Assembly (NCBI RefSeq): GCF_026262505.1
Contig: NC_067206.1
Location: 10,226,268 to 10,290,267, forward strand
Source: Trichomonas vaginalis G3
Taxonomy: Eukaryota; Parabasalia; Trichomonadida; Trichomonadidae
DNA: 64,000 nt
Direction of reading: 5' to 3'
Below the pieces are notes generated by a model. That model was given only the letters and a program-made list of their open reading frames with translations. It did no database searches and had not been told where the DNA came from. A program made the position numbers and the translations under genes. Below are positions 48,367 through 59,028 of this stretch, piece after piece; positions within the stretch are counted from its first letter, which is position 1; each line of letters opens with the position of its first letter.

Positions 48367-49896
48367 ATGGATAACTCAGATTTAGAAAATTTAATTGATG
48401 ATTTAGTACTTAATCAAAAATTTCTTAGTTATTATGAATTAAAAGCATATCTCCAAAAATATAATAATATAACGGGTGATGATATGGAATATTATTATCC
48501 ATATTATAAAAATGAAATTTTGAAATATCATGATAGAATAATTTCTAAAATTAAAGACAAAATTAAAAATAATGAATATTCAAAGGGAAAAACTAAATCA
48601 CAGCTTAAACAGTTGAAAGATTTCAAAAATAAAGTATTAACAGAAGAAGATATTGATGAATTATATAATTTATATAATCCTGAGCCACAAAAACCAAAGG
48701 AACAAAAACAAAAGGAACAAAACACCCAGGCCCTTCAGACCATAAATGATGCACAAGCTTTAATTTATGATTCATTAGTTAAACCATATTCAGCCCGACT
48801 TTTAAATGAAGATCAACTTTTGGAATTCATCCTTCAACATAAACTCGAAGCGGGAAAGTATATCAAACCTTTATATACAGCATATTTAAAACAAATGAAT
48901 AAAATACATCCAGAATTAATGAAGGAAGGAATGAAATCCAAAATCAAAGCAGATAAAATTAAACCACTTGCAACACCAAAACCTCTAACGACAGTACCTG
49001 CAACACCAAAACCACCTCCTCCTTCAGTTAATCCTTCATCATTCACTTTATTATATCCATTTCAAACATTAAAGAAACAAAAAGATTTTAAAAAGGATTT
49101 CAAGATATTAAATAAACCAATTGACCCAAAAATTCAACCGTTAAAGGAAAAATTTGGTCGCCCTTCATTTGCACCATATCCATATTCATATGAAATCGAT
49201 CATTTAGAATATTCAAAAGGAAACGTTACTTATTTATTTACCATTAACATTAACACCAGATATTTATATTGCATTCCAGTGAAAGGGAAAACAGAACAGG
49301 AAACAAGAAGAGCTATTCAATACTTACTAGATCATGAAAGAGTAGATAATATAAGGGGTGATGGTGATAAAGGATTTCAGGCAGCTATGACTCATTTTTC
49401 CCACAAATTAATTTTTACTTTTCATCCTCTCCATATACGTTTCATAATAAAATAGTTGATGCGGTAATGAGAACTCTTAGAGATGCTTAGGGGTTAACGG
49501 TCAGATATACTGGATGGAAATCATGACTCCATCATACAACAGTTAGTATATTATTACAATAATACATGGCATAGAACAATAAACATGAAACCGGTGGAAA
49601 TGAAAAATGATATTTCAAAAGAATGGGAATATATTAGAAAGCAAACGGAAAGGTTGAATGATGTTAAACGTGAACAAATTAATTCGGGGCTCATGAATTT
49701 TAAACAAGGGGATAAAGTTTTGATTCATCTCGATTATGGAAAAACTGATAAATCAATGACAAAAAGAAGACGAAGATTTGACACAATAGCTGAATTTGTT
49801 AGATATATTAACGGCAACGCATTGGTTGAGGTTAACAATAAATTAATAGAAATTCCGATTTATTTTATTACTCCATTATATTTAAATAATATTTAA
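48367..49896 (+). CDS. INT: retroviral-type integrase of Maverick 2, broken about once or twice
   Basis: A long helical N-terminal part and a Pro-rich linker (TPKPPPPSVNPSSF) precede an integrase core recognisable by YEIDHLEYSKGNVTYLF (first strand), DNIRGDGDKGFQAAM, and the final basic SH3-like or chromodomain-like part (KQGDKVLIHLDYGKTDKSMT). It has the same role as the integrase of Maverick 1 (26557-27624), which lacks the long N-terminal extension. The locus has about one or two breaks. Confidence 0.75.
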
Positions 49897-49915
49897 TTTT
49901 TTTATTTCGTAAGAA

Positions 49916-50186
49916 ATGAGTGACAACGAAGCATCCAAGAGTCCAGACGATGAATATAAAAAGAAACTAAACAGAATTAAATCAAAAATATGCTATTACA
50001 AAAAGAAGCCACAATGCGGTGGGGTTGAAAACGATAAAGAGAGGAAAGAAATAATCGAAAAATTAAAACTTACCGTTCAATCCTTAAACTGAGTGAAGTA
50101 AAAATAAAAGAATTTAATAGAATAAATAAATTGGTTGGAAGAGATGAATTTAATAAAGATGAATTTTTAAACTCAATCCAAATTTA
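49916..50186 (+). CDS. small Lys-rich protein, about one break
   Basis: Begins MSDNEASKSPDDEYKKKLNR behind TTTATTTCGTAAGAA. It is a short helical, charged protein of about 90 codons with about one break. It contains PQCGGVEN, coded by a GC-rich stretch (50008-50022) with a CCAC/GTGG stem like the other small palindromes. It ends back to back with the minus gene at 50184. Confidence 0.4.
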
Positions 50187-50346
50187 ATTTTTATTCCTCT
50201 TCGACAACATCTCTCTTTCCATCATTACTGCATAACCACATTTTCTCAGTTTTAGTGGTTTGTTATTTTTAACATGTTCTTGCATCATTTTTATCATTTC
50301 CTCCCTTGTTATGATTTGTGGTAAATTTTGAGCTTGGGGTATTCAT
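50184..50346 (-). CDS. tiny protein of the LLT(R/K)xxLxKMM family, about one break
   Basis: The minus-strand reading ITREEMIKMMQEHVKNNKPL with a basic end resembles the tiny proteins coded at 50960-51142 and 51202-51336. Upstream of its start lies the 74-base repeat that is also found upstream of the 51202 gene. About one break near the start. Confidence 0.35.
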
Positions 50347-50417
50347 TTATGATAAAATAAAAATTTAAATTATGCCGTTTGCTCTTTTGGAGCTCAGGAC
50401 TTTCAGTCCGTTCTAAA
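50343..50417. repeat. 74-base direct repeat with twin hairpin (copy 1)
   Basis: Nearly identical to 51335-51409. The common sequence runs from the minus gene's start (TCATTTAT, AAAATAAAAATTTAAATTAT) through GCTC/GAGC (50381-50384 with 50390-50393) and GGACT/AGTCC (50397-50401 with 50405-50409, loop TTC) to GTTCTAAAGTTTG. It is the upstream region of two tiny minus-strand genes. Confidence 0.85.
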
Positions 50418-50570
50418 GTTTGAGACAACATGACATTTTGACAACAACACAGGAAATAAATGTTATCGTTTATGTTTTCATTAATGATTTTAGGTTATTC
50501 AATAATTAATTATTTTTGAATAACTGGGAAATAAATTTACGTCAAATATGCAATTTATAAAATCTTATGT

Positions 50571-50654
50571 CGACAGGCTACGTAGCACAGTGGTCTAAGG
50601 TGTGTTATGGAGGGGTCAGGGTCTGTGGTTCGAACCGCGACAGCGCCGTATTTT
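50571..50654 (+). tRNA. tRNA-like sequence, not a clear functional tRNA
   Basis: A perfect A-box match TAGCACAGTGG (50583-50593) and B-box GGTTCGAACC (50627-50636) lie at tRNA-like spacing, and a T-run (50651-50654) follows as in pol III terminators. The D stem can pair (GCAC with GTGT). I cannot form a good anticodon stem or a 7-base acceptor stem, and the T stem pairs only with a 6-base loop. It could be a worn tRNA, a tRNA-derived SINE head, or a virus-borne tRNA-like element. Confidence 0.45.
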
Positions 50655-50959
50655 CTTATTTTCTTTGTTTGTCTTGTTTGTCGTGAATAAAAAGTGTCAT
50701 AAAAGTGCTCTATCTTCCACGGGAATAAATAAAAAATTTACTTTATTTCTTCTTTATTTCTTTGTTCCCGTGGAAGAAGGGTTTTGCTTTTTTCTCAGCC
50801 GAAATCAATGATTTTTTCATTTTTGGAATCCTTAGCGAATGAGGAATCTTTTCTCTCGTGGAAGCTTTGACCTAAAATATATTTTAGGTGAAGAGGTGAG
50901 ATCTCACCTGTTTTTTCACCTGTTTTTATGGTAGCAGTGAAATAAAATTTTGTTATCAG
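50655..50959. other. gene-free stretch with inverted repeats
   Basis: No gene. A perfect 12-base inverted repeat (CTTCCACGGGAA at 50714-50725, complement at 50765-50776) brackets an A/T-rich 39-base loop. ACCTAAAATATATTTTAGGT at 50870-50889 is a perfect 20-base palindrome, and AGGTGAGATCTCACCT at 50894-50909 a perfect 16-base one. They may be control sites, a cruciform-forming origin or insertion relics. Confidence 0.7.
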
Positions 50960-51142
50960 TTATTTTATCATCATTTTATTAAGTTCATCTTTAGTTAATA
51001 ATTTGAATGGATTCGCTAATGTTCCACCTTGAGTCACAACACTTGCCCCGGCTAATTGTGAAGAACCTGGGATAAGTACTCCATGAAATGATTTCATTGG
51101 TATCATTAATTTAGAAATAGTTGGCTTAATTAATTTGGTCAT
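50960..51142 (-). CDS. tiny 60-aa protein of the LLT(R/K)xxLxKMM family
   Basis: Begins MTKLIKPTISKLMIPMKSFH and ends NPFKLLTKDELNKMMIK. The end motif is shared with the two neighbouring tiny genes. The start is preceded by TTTTTATCATAA-like sequence, as in other genes of this element. Function unknown. Confidence 0.45.
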   Translation of the reverse strand: MTKLIKPTISKLMIPMKSFHGVLIPGSSQLAGASVVTQGGTLANPFKLLTKDELNKMMIK

Positions 51143-51201
51143 TTATGATAAAAATAAAATTGCATAATTTAAATTTTTTTCTTTCTCATTTTCTCATTTT
51201 C

Positions 51202-51336
51202 TCATTTTTCATTCTGTTTTGGTTTCAGCAACTTTTCAAGTTGTTGTCTTGTCAGTAACTTTAATTTTAACTTTGGATCAAATATTGGGTTTCCATCTTT
51301 ATCTCTTCCAATAACACCATATGGTAGAATCTTCAT
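51202..51336 (-). CDS. tiny 44-aa protein of the LLT(R/K)xxLxKMM family
   Basis: Begins MKILPYGVIGRDKDGNPIFD and ends LLTRQQLEKLLKPKQNEK. Same end motif as its neighbours. The upstream 74 bases repeat those upstream of the 50184-50346 gene. Function unknown. Confidence 0.45.
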   Translation of the reverse strand: MKILPYGVIGRDKDGNPIFDPKLKLKLLTRQQLEKLLKPKQNEK

Positions 51337-51409
51337 TTATACTAAAATAAAAATTTAAATTATGCCGTTTGCTCTTTTGGAGCTCAGGACTTTCAGTCCG
51401 TTCTAAAGT
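51335..51409. repeat. 74-base direct repeat with twin hairpin (copy 2)
   Basis: Second copy of the repeat at 50343-50417. The stems are GCTC/GAGC (51371-51374 with 51380-51383) and GGACT/AGTCC (51387-51391 with 51395-51399). Confidence 0.85.
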
Positions 51410-51431
51410 TTGTTTCACAAACATTGAGCGT

Positions 51432-53524
51432 TCATTGAACTCTATACCATGCGAATACAGTCATAAATGGTGGCATGTAATCTTTACCCGAGCCTGTTGG
51501 ATTTGTTGTGAAAGTGTGTGAATGATTTCCTGTGGTTCCACAGAAAATACCTGCGCTTGAATCTACTGGGTCGCTTGAAATATCATATCTATCCATTCCC
51601 TGTCTATCCGAACCTGCTGCAAGATTTCTATAACCTCTTTTTGTTATTGAATGTGAATGATTACCTGTTGTGTTTGTAGTTCCTGTATGAGTGTGCGGTG
51701 GAAGGTTTGCTTCAGTAATTTTCTTCGAACCTCCTGTTTGCTTTGAAGAGTTAGCACAGTATAAGAATTTATCTACAATCTGCTTCCACGTACCGAAACC
51801 AGAACTGTTGCCGGATTTGTTGAATTCATTGACATATATAAAGAACCAATGGGGTAAATCATCTCAAGAATTGTATTTAATCCATTATGAATATTGAATT
51901 TATTATATAATATTGAATTTGGGTGAGTATTTAAAACTGGTCTTGTTATCAATATTAACGTATTATTTTTGAAAATTGCTTTTCTAACATCTTGAAATTT
52001 TGTGATTTCAGACCAGTTTCTTCCATCACTACTGATATTTACTAAATCACCACATCCTAAAGCAATGAAATACCCATCAATATAAAATAAATTTGTAAAT
52101 CTATAATTTCGAGTAAGTTTTGGAGTGAATGAATAAACCAATTCCCAATTTGATAAATCTTGTGATAAATAAATATGTCTGTTATAACTTACAGGATATG
52201 AATAGACCATTTCACCTGAAACGAGAACATAAACATTTGATCCATAACATAAAGCTTCAATGTCTCCATCAGCTTGAAAAATTTGTTCAAATTGACCTTG
52301 TGGTATTGAAGATGATCTATAAATTTTATCATTTTGTAGGATAAAATACATGTTGTTAATGTAATACCACTTACTTGTATAATCAATTTTCAAATCTGAT
52401 GACATCATACTAAACATATAATAATTTATCCCATCCTCACTAATGAAAATTTGATTGACTTCATAAATTAGTACCCATTTATTATTAACGCATCTAATAG
52501 GATTATTTGAATATTTAAATTTAGCATCTTGATTTAAATTACATTTGAACCATTGGATACAATCGAATGAATAACAAGGGCAAAAATCATCTCCAACCGT
52601 TATCATTCCCATAAATTTACCGTTATTATATTCAACATATAAAATTCTTGGATTAATGATTGGCTTTCGTGTATCAGGATTCAAAACAGATGGAGTAAAT
52701 GATTCATAGTTTTTAAAATCATTTGTTTTAAAATAATAAAGCACTCCAGCTGTATAAAATAAATACATGGTCACTCCATCGAAACATATCCATTCAAAAG
52801 AATCTATATCAAAGGTTTTATCTGATGATTTCATAAAATTTAAAAATGGTGGAGTAAAATAGACCTCTGATTGTTTTATTTCTTCATTAACAAATGATAT
52901 ATTAGCTTTCTTCATTAACTCAGTATTAATGAATGAAATAACTTTTTCCTTATCTGCTTTCTTCTCTAACTCATCGTTAACATAAGTTTTATCTGCTTTA
53001 AGGTCTAAACATCCTGAAACCCATTCTGTATCAGCTTTAACTTTAAAAGTCTCAAATGTCCATTCATGATACCATTCAACCTTTTCTTTAATTTCATTAT
53101 CTTTTTCATCAACATAAACCAAATTTGCCTTCTTCATTAACTCACTATCCACATATTCCTTATCTGCTTTCTTCATTATGTCATTTAGGAAACCTTCTAT
53201 GAATTCCTCATTTAAATTAAATCTTCCAATCTTCAAAACTTTAGGAAATGCATTTAATGCGTAATATCTTTGTTCTTCTGGTGGAATTGATGTTATATCA
53301 TCCGTTATTCCTTTAATTTTTGAATTCATAAATAAAATTTCTTTTATATTTGATATCACTGCACCACCCTTGCAAACGAATTCAAAATGGTCATTTTTCA
53401 ATACTATCTCCAAATCTCCATATTTCAACCTTTGCGTTTGTTCTGCCGTCTTTGAATTATATGCATATGTGGCGTAAGTAATGGTCTGTGCCTTAAGTTG
53501 CTGTGGTTGCTGTTGTTTAATCAT
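51432..53524 (-). CDS. tail-fibre protein with Asp-box propeller and collar tip, about one break
   Basis: In order: a beta N-terminus, KADKEYVDSEL / KADKTYVNDEL coiled-coil repeats (about 120-215), then a domain of about 230 residues with repeated Asp-box-like turns (SFDCIQW, SEDGINYY, SQDLSNWE, SSDGRNWSEI) typical of BNR/sialidase-type propellers, then a collar tip (IYPIGSLYMSMNSTNPA, GNHSHS, HTHTG, DYMPPFMTVFAWYRV). It would be a receptor-binding fibre; the propeller may bind or cut surface sugars. The tip is very similar to that of Maverick 1. About one break. Confidence 0.8.
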
Positions 53525-53548
53525 TTATTATGATTTAAAAATAAATAT

Positions 53549-54259
53549 TTAATCTGTTATCTCATCAGCTATTTTTTCTATTTGAAATTGCCATAATATT
53601 TCATTCATAAATTCTAAATCACAATCAAATAGGTCAGTTATTCTAAATTTAATATTTGATAAATCTTTTGAATGAAGAATAAATGAATTCCCGGATAATT
53701 GAAACGGATATGATAAAGAAAATGTGTTTAAGTTGATGGATAAAATGTTTTGTATTGATGGGTAAGAGTTAGGGTCTAATGTTTGATGTGAAAATCTCAT
53801 TGGGGTATTAACTTTATCACATTTGATTAAAATGAAATTGGAACCAGTGTCAGAATACAAAACATCCCCAACATCTTTTTCAAAATTTAATATCCCCAAC
53901 AATGAACGAAGATGAGGAGTACAAAATTTAATTTTCAGCGGGAATTTAATAAGGTTATTTATTTCATCAAGTTCAAAAAGTTTATCAGGTTTTGATTTAA
54001 AATTTTCTTCATACCATACGATAAATGATTCATTTAAATAACTTAAAATTGTGTTAATATCCCATTTCGTTATCACATTATTTATATACATATCATACGT
54101 TTTTTCAAGGTCATCTTTAATAAATGATATATAATCTGAAGGGTCTAAAAGAATGGGATTAAATTTACCACTCACAGAAACGAGAGTAACATTATAAATT
54201 CCGCTAACTGTTAAATTTAATTCACAACTATTATTCGAAATAATATTGATAATTGACAT
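53549..54259 (-). CDS. penton-like minor capsid protein (candidate)
   Basis: Open frame of 236 residues beginning MSIINIISNNSCELNLTVSG, beta-rich. CTPHLRSLLGILNFEKD resembles the LxxLLGF segment of Polinton penton-like proteins and occupies about the same place as ANLILGAYGIE in the Maverick 1 protein at 16999-17841. In both elements it neighbours the fibre gene. The assignment is inference. Confidence 0.45.
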   Translation of the reverse strand: MSIINIISNNSCELNLTVSGIYNVTLVSVSGKFNPILLDPSDYISFIKDDLEKTYDMYINNVITKWDINTILSYLNESFIVWYEENFKSKPDKLFELDEINNLIKFPLKIKFCTPHLRSLLGILNFEKDVGDVLYSDTGSNFILIKCDKVNTPMRFSHQTLDPNSYPSIQNILSINLNTFSLSYPFQLSGNSFILHSKDLSNIKFRITDLFDCDLEFMNEILWQFQIEKIADEITD

Positions 54260-54278
54260 TTTTATTACGATTAAAAAT

Positions 54279-54758
54279 ATGGTAAAGCGTTATTTTCCAG
54301 TGATAAATAAAACTAGAATAAGATTACCTCAAGAATTCATAAATTCAACGAATAAGAAATTCATTCATGTTATAAATTTCAGTGTTTTCAGAAAATATGA
54401 GTCAATGTCATATTCATCATCGGGTTATATTTCACTTCATTCAAATTTAGTTCAATCAAACCCATATAATGACCATTTCATAAGATTTTCAGATGGTATT
54501 AAAAATGTAATTGATAGATTAAAATATGAACAGATTGACAATATCGAATTTTTGGAATTTTGGTTTAAATATCCTGATGGAAAAAAGATTGAAGTTAAAG
54601 ATAAAGCTGATACTATAACAAAAACAATTACAATGACCGATCCAGATAGTGGGGAACAAAAAGAAATAAAACAAACGATAGAAACTGGTGAAAGGTCAAT
54701 TATTATTGATTATGATTCAAAGGATTATTATTCAATAATGTTAATGCTTGAATATTAA
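54279..54758 (+). CDS. probable structural protein with LPxxF motif
   Basis: The methionine at 54279 (MVKRYFPVINKTRIRLPQEF) is preferred; the frame is open from 54246. It has 160 residues, mostly beta, with a polar insert (MTDPDSGEQKEIKQTIETGE). Its N-terminal part resembles that of the Maverick 1 gene at 32618 but the protein is much shorter. It overlaps the end of the convergent gene at 54755 by 4 bases. Confidence 0.5.
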   Translation: MVKRYFPVINKTRIRLPQEFINSTNKKFIHVINFSVFRKYESMSYSSSGYISLHSNLVQSNPYNDHFIRFSDGIKNVIDRLKYEQIDNIEFLEFWFKYPDGKKIEVKDKADTITKTITMTDPDSGEQKEIKQTIETGERSIIIDYDSKDYYSIMLMLEY

Positions 54759-55456
54759 ATGGCCTTAACAAAGAATTTTTCAAGTGATATTTTATATTCA
54801 TCAACTATTTTATTATAAATATCATTATATGTTAAATGAAGTTCAGTTGTTGTTCCGTTCTTTGATATCTTAATTGTGCTAATATCCTTTATAGGATTTA
54901 TTTTTGCAACTGTTCCGCAGCATGAAACCTCATCATCTATGAAAAATTGAATCTTAACGTCTGAATCTTGAACATCACAAAGAATGGCGATAATGTGAAT
55001 TAATGATTCATAAGGTAAAATAATTAAACCGGATTGATCAATTAAATTTATTATTGAATCATAATTATCAGTTATTATATCACGGTAAATTTTCATTAAT
55101 TCAGAATTAATGTCTATTTTATATGGCGCATTGCGACTGGAATCGTATATTCCTGGGTTCTCGATGTTTGATGAAAGAGGTGGGGGGTATGTTGGATATG
55201 TGGGGATTTCAACAGGTTCTTTACCGGGTTCAGATAAAATGATTGGGTCTCCATTCTCATGGTTTTCTTCATTCTCCTCATTCTTCGGTAAGTCACGAGT
55301 TAATAAATTTGGTTGAGTTGCTGACCTTGTTAATTCAGGGCTAACATTAACTTTAACATTTTGAATAATTCGTGATTTATCATCATTTACGTTATAACCA
55401 ACCGTAATCTCTGCTTTTGCGTTAGTGTTCTTTTGACTTGTGAAACGTCTTCTCAT
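54755..55456 (-). CDS. conserved Maverick protein with PPPLS and CCG motifs
   Basis: Open frame of 233 residues. It has a disordered N-terminal half (Asn/Glu-rich) with YPTYPPPLSSNIE, a helix (DINSELMKIYRDIITDNYDS) and a folded end with DDEVSCCGTVAKI. It is the homologue of 25573-26154 in Maverick 1. Probably structural; not known outside these elements to me. Confidence 0.6.
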   Translation of the reverse strand: MRRRFTSQKNTNAKAEITVGYNVNDDKSRIIQNVKVNVSPELTRSATQPNLLTRDLPKNEENEENHENGDPIILSEPGKEPVEIPTYPTYPPPLSSNIENPGIYDSSRNAPYKIDINSELMKIYRDIITDNYDSIINLIDQSGLIILPYESLIHIIAILCDVQDSDVKIQFFIDDEVSCCGTVAKINPIKDISTIKISKNGTTTELHLTYNDIYNKIVDEYKISLEKFFVKAI

Positions 55457-55540
55457 TTATAATTGAATTAAAAAAAGAAAAATATATTTAAAGTTTTATT
55501 TAGTTGTTACGGTAATATCCCAAGGTTCATCATTGTTTGC

Positions 55541-56365
55541 TTATACTTTCTTTGTAACTGCACCAATTATGTTATTGATATTGCTTTGAGTTTCTTCCAG
55601 TCTTATTTTATCATTTACAATATCTTTAATCATTTCATTACATGCATTCTTAAAACCATCTGATTTTTCTAATTTACGTCTATCACTTTCTTTAATTAAA
55701 TCAAAGTTATAACCTTGTTGAGAATAAAGTGGTTTCTTTATCAATTCCTTGAACGCTTCTGCAAGTGAAGATGAAGAAATTCTTGCCACTTGAATTGGTT
55801 TAAATTCTGCTTTCATTGCTTCTTTCTGTTCATTGAACACTGGATCGAATAAAGCAACTTTAAAGAATTTCTTAGCTGGAATTTCAGGTCTCAAATTTGC
55901 ATATTGACCATCAAACTGATTAACATATCGTGGTAATCCATCCGGTCCTTCTTCAATAGCGTTTAATTCTTCATTGAAATAAGAATATGGATTATGACGG
56001 TATGAATTAATTGGACCATGTTCACCTTCTCCAATGTATTGTTTAACAGCTTTTCCATTTTCATCAAATTGCATAGGATAACATTCATTATATGCTTTAC
56101 GTTTAGGATAATCAGATACAGTTAATTTGTAACCATTTATGACTTTAATATTACCTCGACCATCAGTAACGAAAACTTCATTTATACCATCAGGTTTTCC
56201 ATTTGGACCTGTAATGTCTGCTTCATGTGCTTCCCAATTTGGACCATGACGTTTGGCATATGCTTGAGCTTCTGGTAATGTTAAAACGTTTCTCATTTGT
56301 TTAACATCTTTTTGAAGACCAGCAACAATATGAACTAATTCTTTCATTCCGTCTGGAACTTTCAT
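55541..56365 (-). CDS. unknown conserved-type virion protein with DxxGPxGxPDG loop
   Basis: Open frame of 274 residues. After a short coiled coil ([20 protein letters not shown]) the stretch [20 protein letters not shown] followed by [20 protein letters not shown] looks like a calcium-binding or FG-GAP-like loop next to a beta unit; I recall similar DxDGDGxPExxVxD...VNGY sequences in proteins of Polinton-like and large DNA viruses. The C-terminal part is helical. A start farther upstream is possible. No homologue is evident in Maverick 1. Confidence 0.45.
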   Translation of the reverse strand: MKVPDGMKELVHIVAGLQKDVKQMRNVLTLPEAQAYAKRHGPNWEAHEADITGPNGKPDGINEVFVTDGRGNIKVINGYKLTVSDYPKRKAYNECYPMQFDENGKAVKQYIGEGEHGPINSYRHNPYSYFNEELNAIEEGPDGLPRYVNQFDGQYANLRPEIPAKKFFKVALFDPVFNEQKEAMKAEFKPIQVARISSSSLAEAFKELIKKPLYSQQGYNFDLIKESDRRKLEKSDGFKNACNEMIKDIVNDKIRLEETQSNINNIIGAVTKKV

Positions 56366-56481
56366 AGTTCTATTATATGCACCCCTTTTTGTTTGTCCCT
56401 TGTTTTAATGGAACCTGTAGAAGATTTGCTATTTCTGTCATGTTTAATTATAAATAAAAAATAAAAATTAATTATAAAAAG

Positions 56482-57296
56482 TTAATCAAATTTAACACAT
56501 CCTTTATTTAAATCAACTATTATTTTTCCATGTTCACCTAATTGCTGATATTGTGTGTAAAGTTCATTAATGCTCATTGGTAAATTCACTTGATAAAGCA
56601 TAACGTTCAACTGTTGACGACTAAAACCACTGAAAATGAAAAGTGTTGATAGATTTGATTTAATGTTTGTGCTTAATGCTTTGAAGTATTGAACAGCCAT
56701 GAAGAATGAACACTGAATGTGTCGACATTGAGTTAATAACTGATTAAAATATGATTTCTCATTTGTTATTAGTTTTGATTTCACCGCATCATCTAGAAAA
56801 ATGAGTGAATGCAAAAATTCTCTATCAAAATTTGAAATAGAAAGTGTTTCAAATAATTCATCCCGTTGTTTATCAATAATTTTATCCTCTAATCCTTGCT
56901 TCTTGATTGTATTATATAATTCTTTATACATTAAAAAGTTTTTTAAATAATCTTCTGCTTCTTCTTGTGATAAATAAATAATTGGAATTTTGATTAAATG
57001 CTTTAAAGATTCAAATGTATCATCTGAAGGTGAACCTGAACGGTTGATATAAATTAACACATGTGAATGGGGGAAGTGTTAGCAATAATGATAATTTGTT
57101 TTAATATCGTTAATGTTTTACCTTTATTCTGTTTACCAATTGCTGCAGTGATTGAATTTAAGTAACATTCAGAATATGGAATTTTCATTAATTTTTCCTT
57201 AGATAGAGCATTTCTATTATCACTCAATGCTTCATTAATCATATCATCTACGTATGTATTATATACTCCCGCTAATTCTTCAGAATTTAAATCCAT
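56482..57296 (-). CDS. ATPase: genome-packaging ATPase, about one break
   Basis: Walker A is seen as IGKQNKGKTLTIL and Walker B as LHSLIFLDDAVKSKL; MAVQYFKALSTNIKSN fits the sensor strand. This corresponds to the ATPase at 31700-32599 in Maverick 1. It would pump DNA into the capsid. It lies directly downstream of the capsid gene, overlapping by about 10 bases. About one break. Confidence 0.75.
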
Positions 57297-58959
57297 TTAA
57301 TCAAAAATAAATTTATAATTTTAACATTTCTATTCATCAATATTTCATCATATGAACTTCTATACTGTGGCGGTGTACCTGTTGGATGATATTTCAAACC
57401 TTCATCCGGTGTCCATGTCCAATACGTAGTCCTAGTAAACCAAACCTGAGGAGGATTTGTCACCTTTGAACAGTAAGTGTCATTTACACCCTGAATGATT
57501 GGATAAGCTTTCACTTGTACTGTAACTTGTGAGTTGAAAGTTTCTAATCCATCAAAGAATATACCCGCTCCATCACGTTGAACTGGAATAGTGCATAAGA
57601 ATGAAGTTTGGTCTTTCCATGTTCTAGCTAATGGTGTGCCATCATCATCATTCAGTGGTCTAGTTAATGAGTCCTCGTATTCTTCTGTGCATTCATTCAC
57701 TCCATCTAAATCAGAAGCTTGAAGCATACGTGTAAAGAATATGTCACCCACTGTGGTCATCGCTTGATCGGGGAAGTTTCTGGAATCTATAGTGACCTGA
57801 AGACCTCGAAGCATTGGATTTTCTAAAACTGTTCTTTGCATTGCATTCTTCGGAAATGCTAACACAACATCTGTAACATTATGAAGAGCGTATGAGAAAT
57901 CTGAGCTAATACCTTCAGGAGTGATGCAACCTCCATTTAGTGAACGAACGTCAATATGTTGAGCTGGAATCATGAATGGATCTTCCTTACTGAATAAACG
58001 TGGTATTGCTTTAACTGATTCTTCAATTAAACCGTATCCTGGTGTAATACATTTATCCTCTAAAACTTCCATCTTTGTGCATGAAATAATAACATCATCA
58101 ACTGTTGCGTCAGCAGATGTAGTGGCTAAGCCTGTAATTAATTTGGTAGAAAGTCCGATTTGTTGGAATTTGCGATCATATTTATAAACATGATTCATAA
58201 TCTTTTCATAATTTTCATCAGTTATCTTTTCATAAACGTAATTTTGTAAATCAGCAACTCTTAACGGGTCAACCTGACAAAATACTAAAGTATCCCTGAA
58301 AACATAATATTTAAGAATGATTTCACCAAATGATTTAGGATAATCATCGAACGCCTGAAATGCTAACAAATCATTTACCGGAATAATCATATCAAAAGTG
58401 ATATCAACTTCTTCATTTGCTTTCTTGAAAACTTCTGAAGGGTCAATATATTTACCACATACTGAGTTATCATATTTTGAACATTATTATATAACGAATG
58501 AACAAACTTTTTAACTTTCCTTTCTGATTTTGGTTTATATGTTGCAAATGCGAAAGATTCACGGGCGCAATCCATCTGAAGATAACCGGCATCACCTCTT
58601 TCGGTTTCTACTTCTAATTGTTTAAAGCTTTGATTTGATGATTTGTAACCAACGAATAAACGCATACATTTAAAAGCGGCATCACATGTGAAAGCTTTAT
58701 TTGAAACTAGAGTTGCTTTAACTTTGCGTTTAATATATGTGTCACCTAATTGGTTCACATCATGAGCCGGATTTGTAATTCTTAAATGAGTTTGTTTATC
58801 ATCAAAATATGGAGCATCAGAGTCATAGCATGAACTTTCAAGTTCTCTATAATATCTTCTTCCGTCATTCTTTGCGAATATTTCATTTATCTTTTCGAAT
58901 GAATGAAATACATTTCCATTAATTGGTTTAGTGTTTGGCACCAAATAGTTAGTCGTCAT
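57287..58959 (-). CDS. MCP: major capsid protein, about one break
   Basis: A locus of about 550 codons, beta-rich, starting MTTNYLVPNTKPINGNVFHS. Length, position between the amphipathic proteins and the packaging ATPase, and jelly-roll-like strands (VKAYPIIQGVNDTY, ITDVVLAFPKNAMQR-like segments) fit the Polinton hexon. Sequence similarity to the Maverick 1 protein is too low to see by eye. About one break. Confidence 0.6.
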
Positions 58960-59028
58960 TTATTATTAAATAAAAAATCAAAATTAAAATATGAAAATGA
59001 ATTTTTAATTTTAATGAAATAATCAACT

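Noticed and set aside
50571-50654. Fully functional tRNA gene
   Set aside because: A and B boxes are good, but the acceptor and anticodon stems do not pair by eye.
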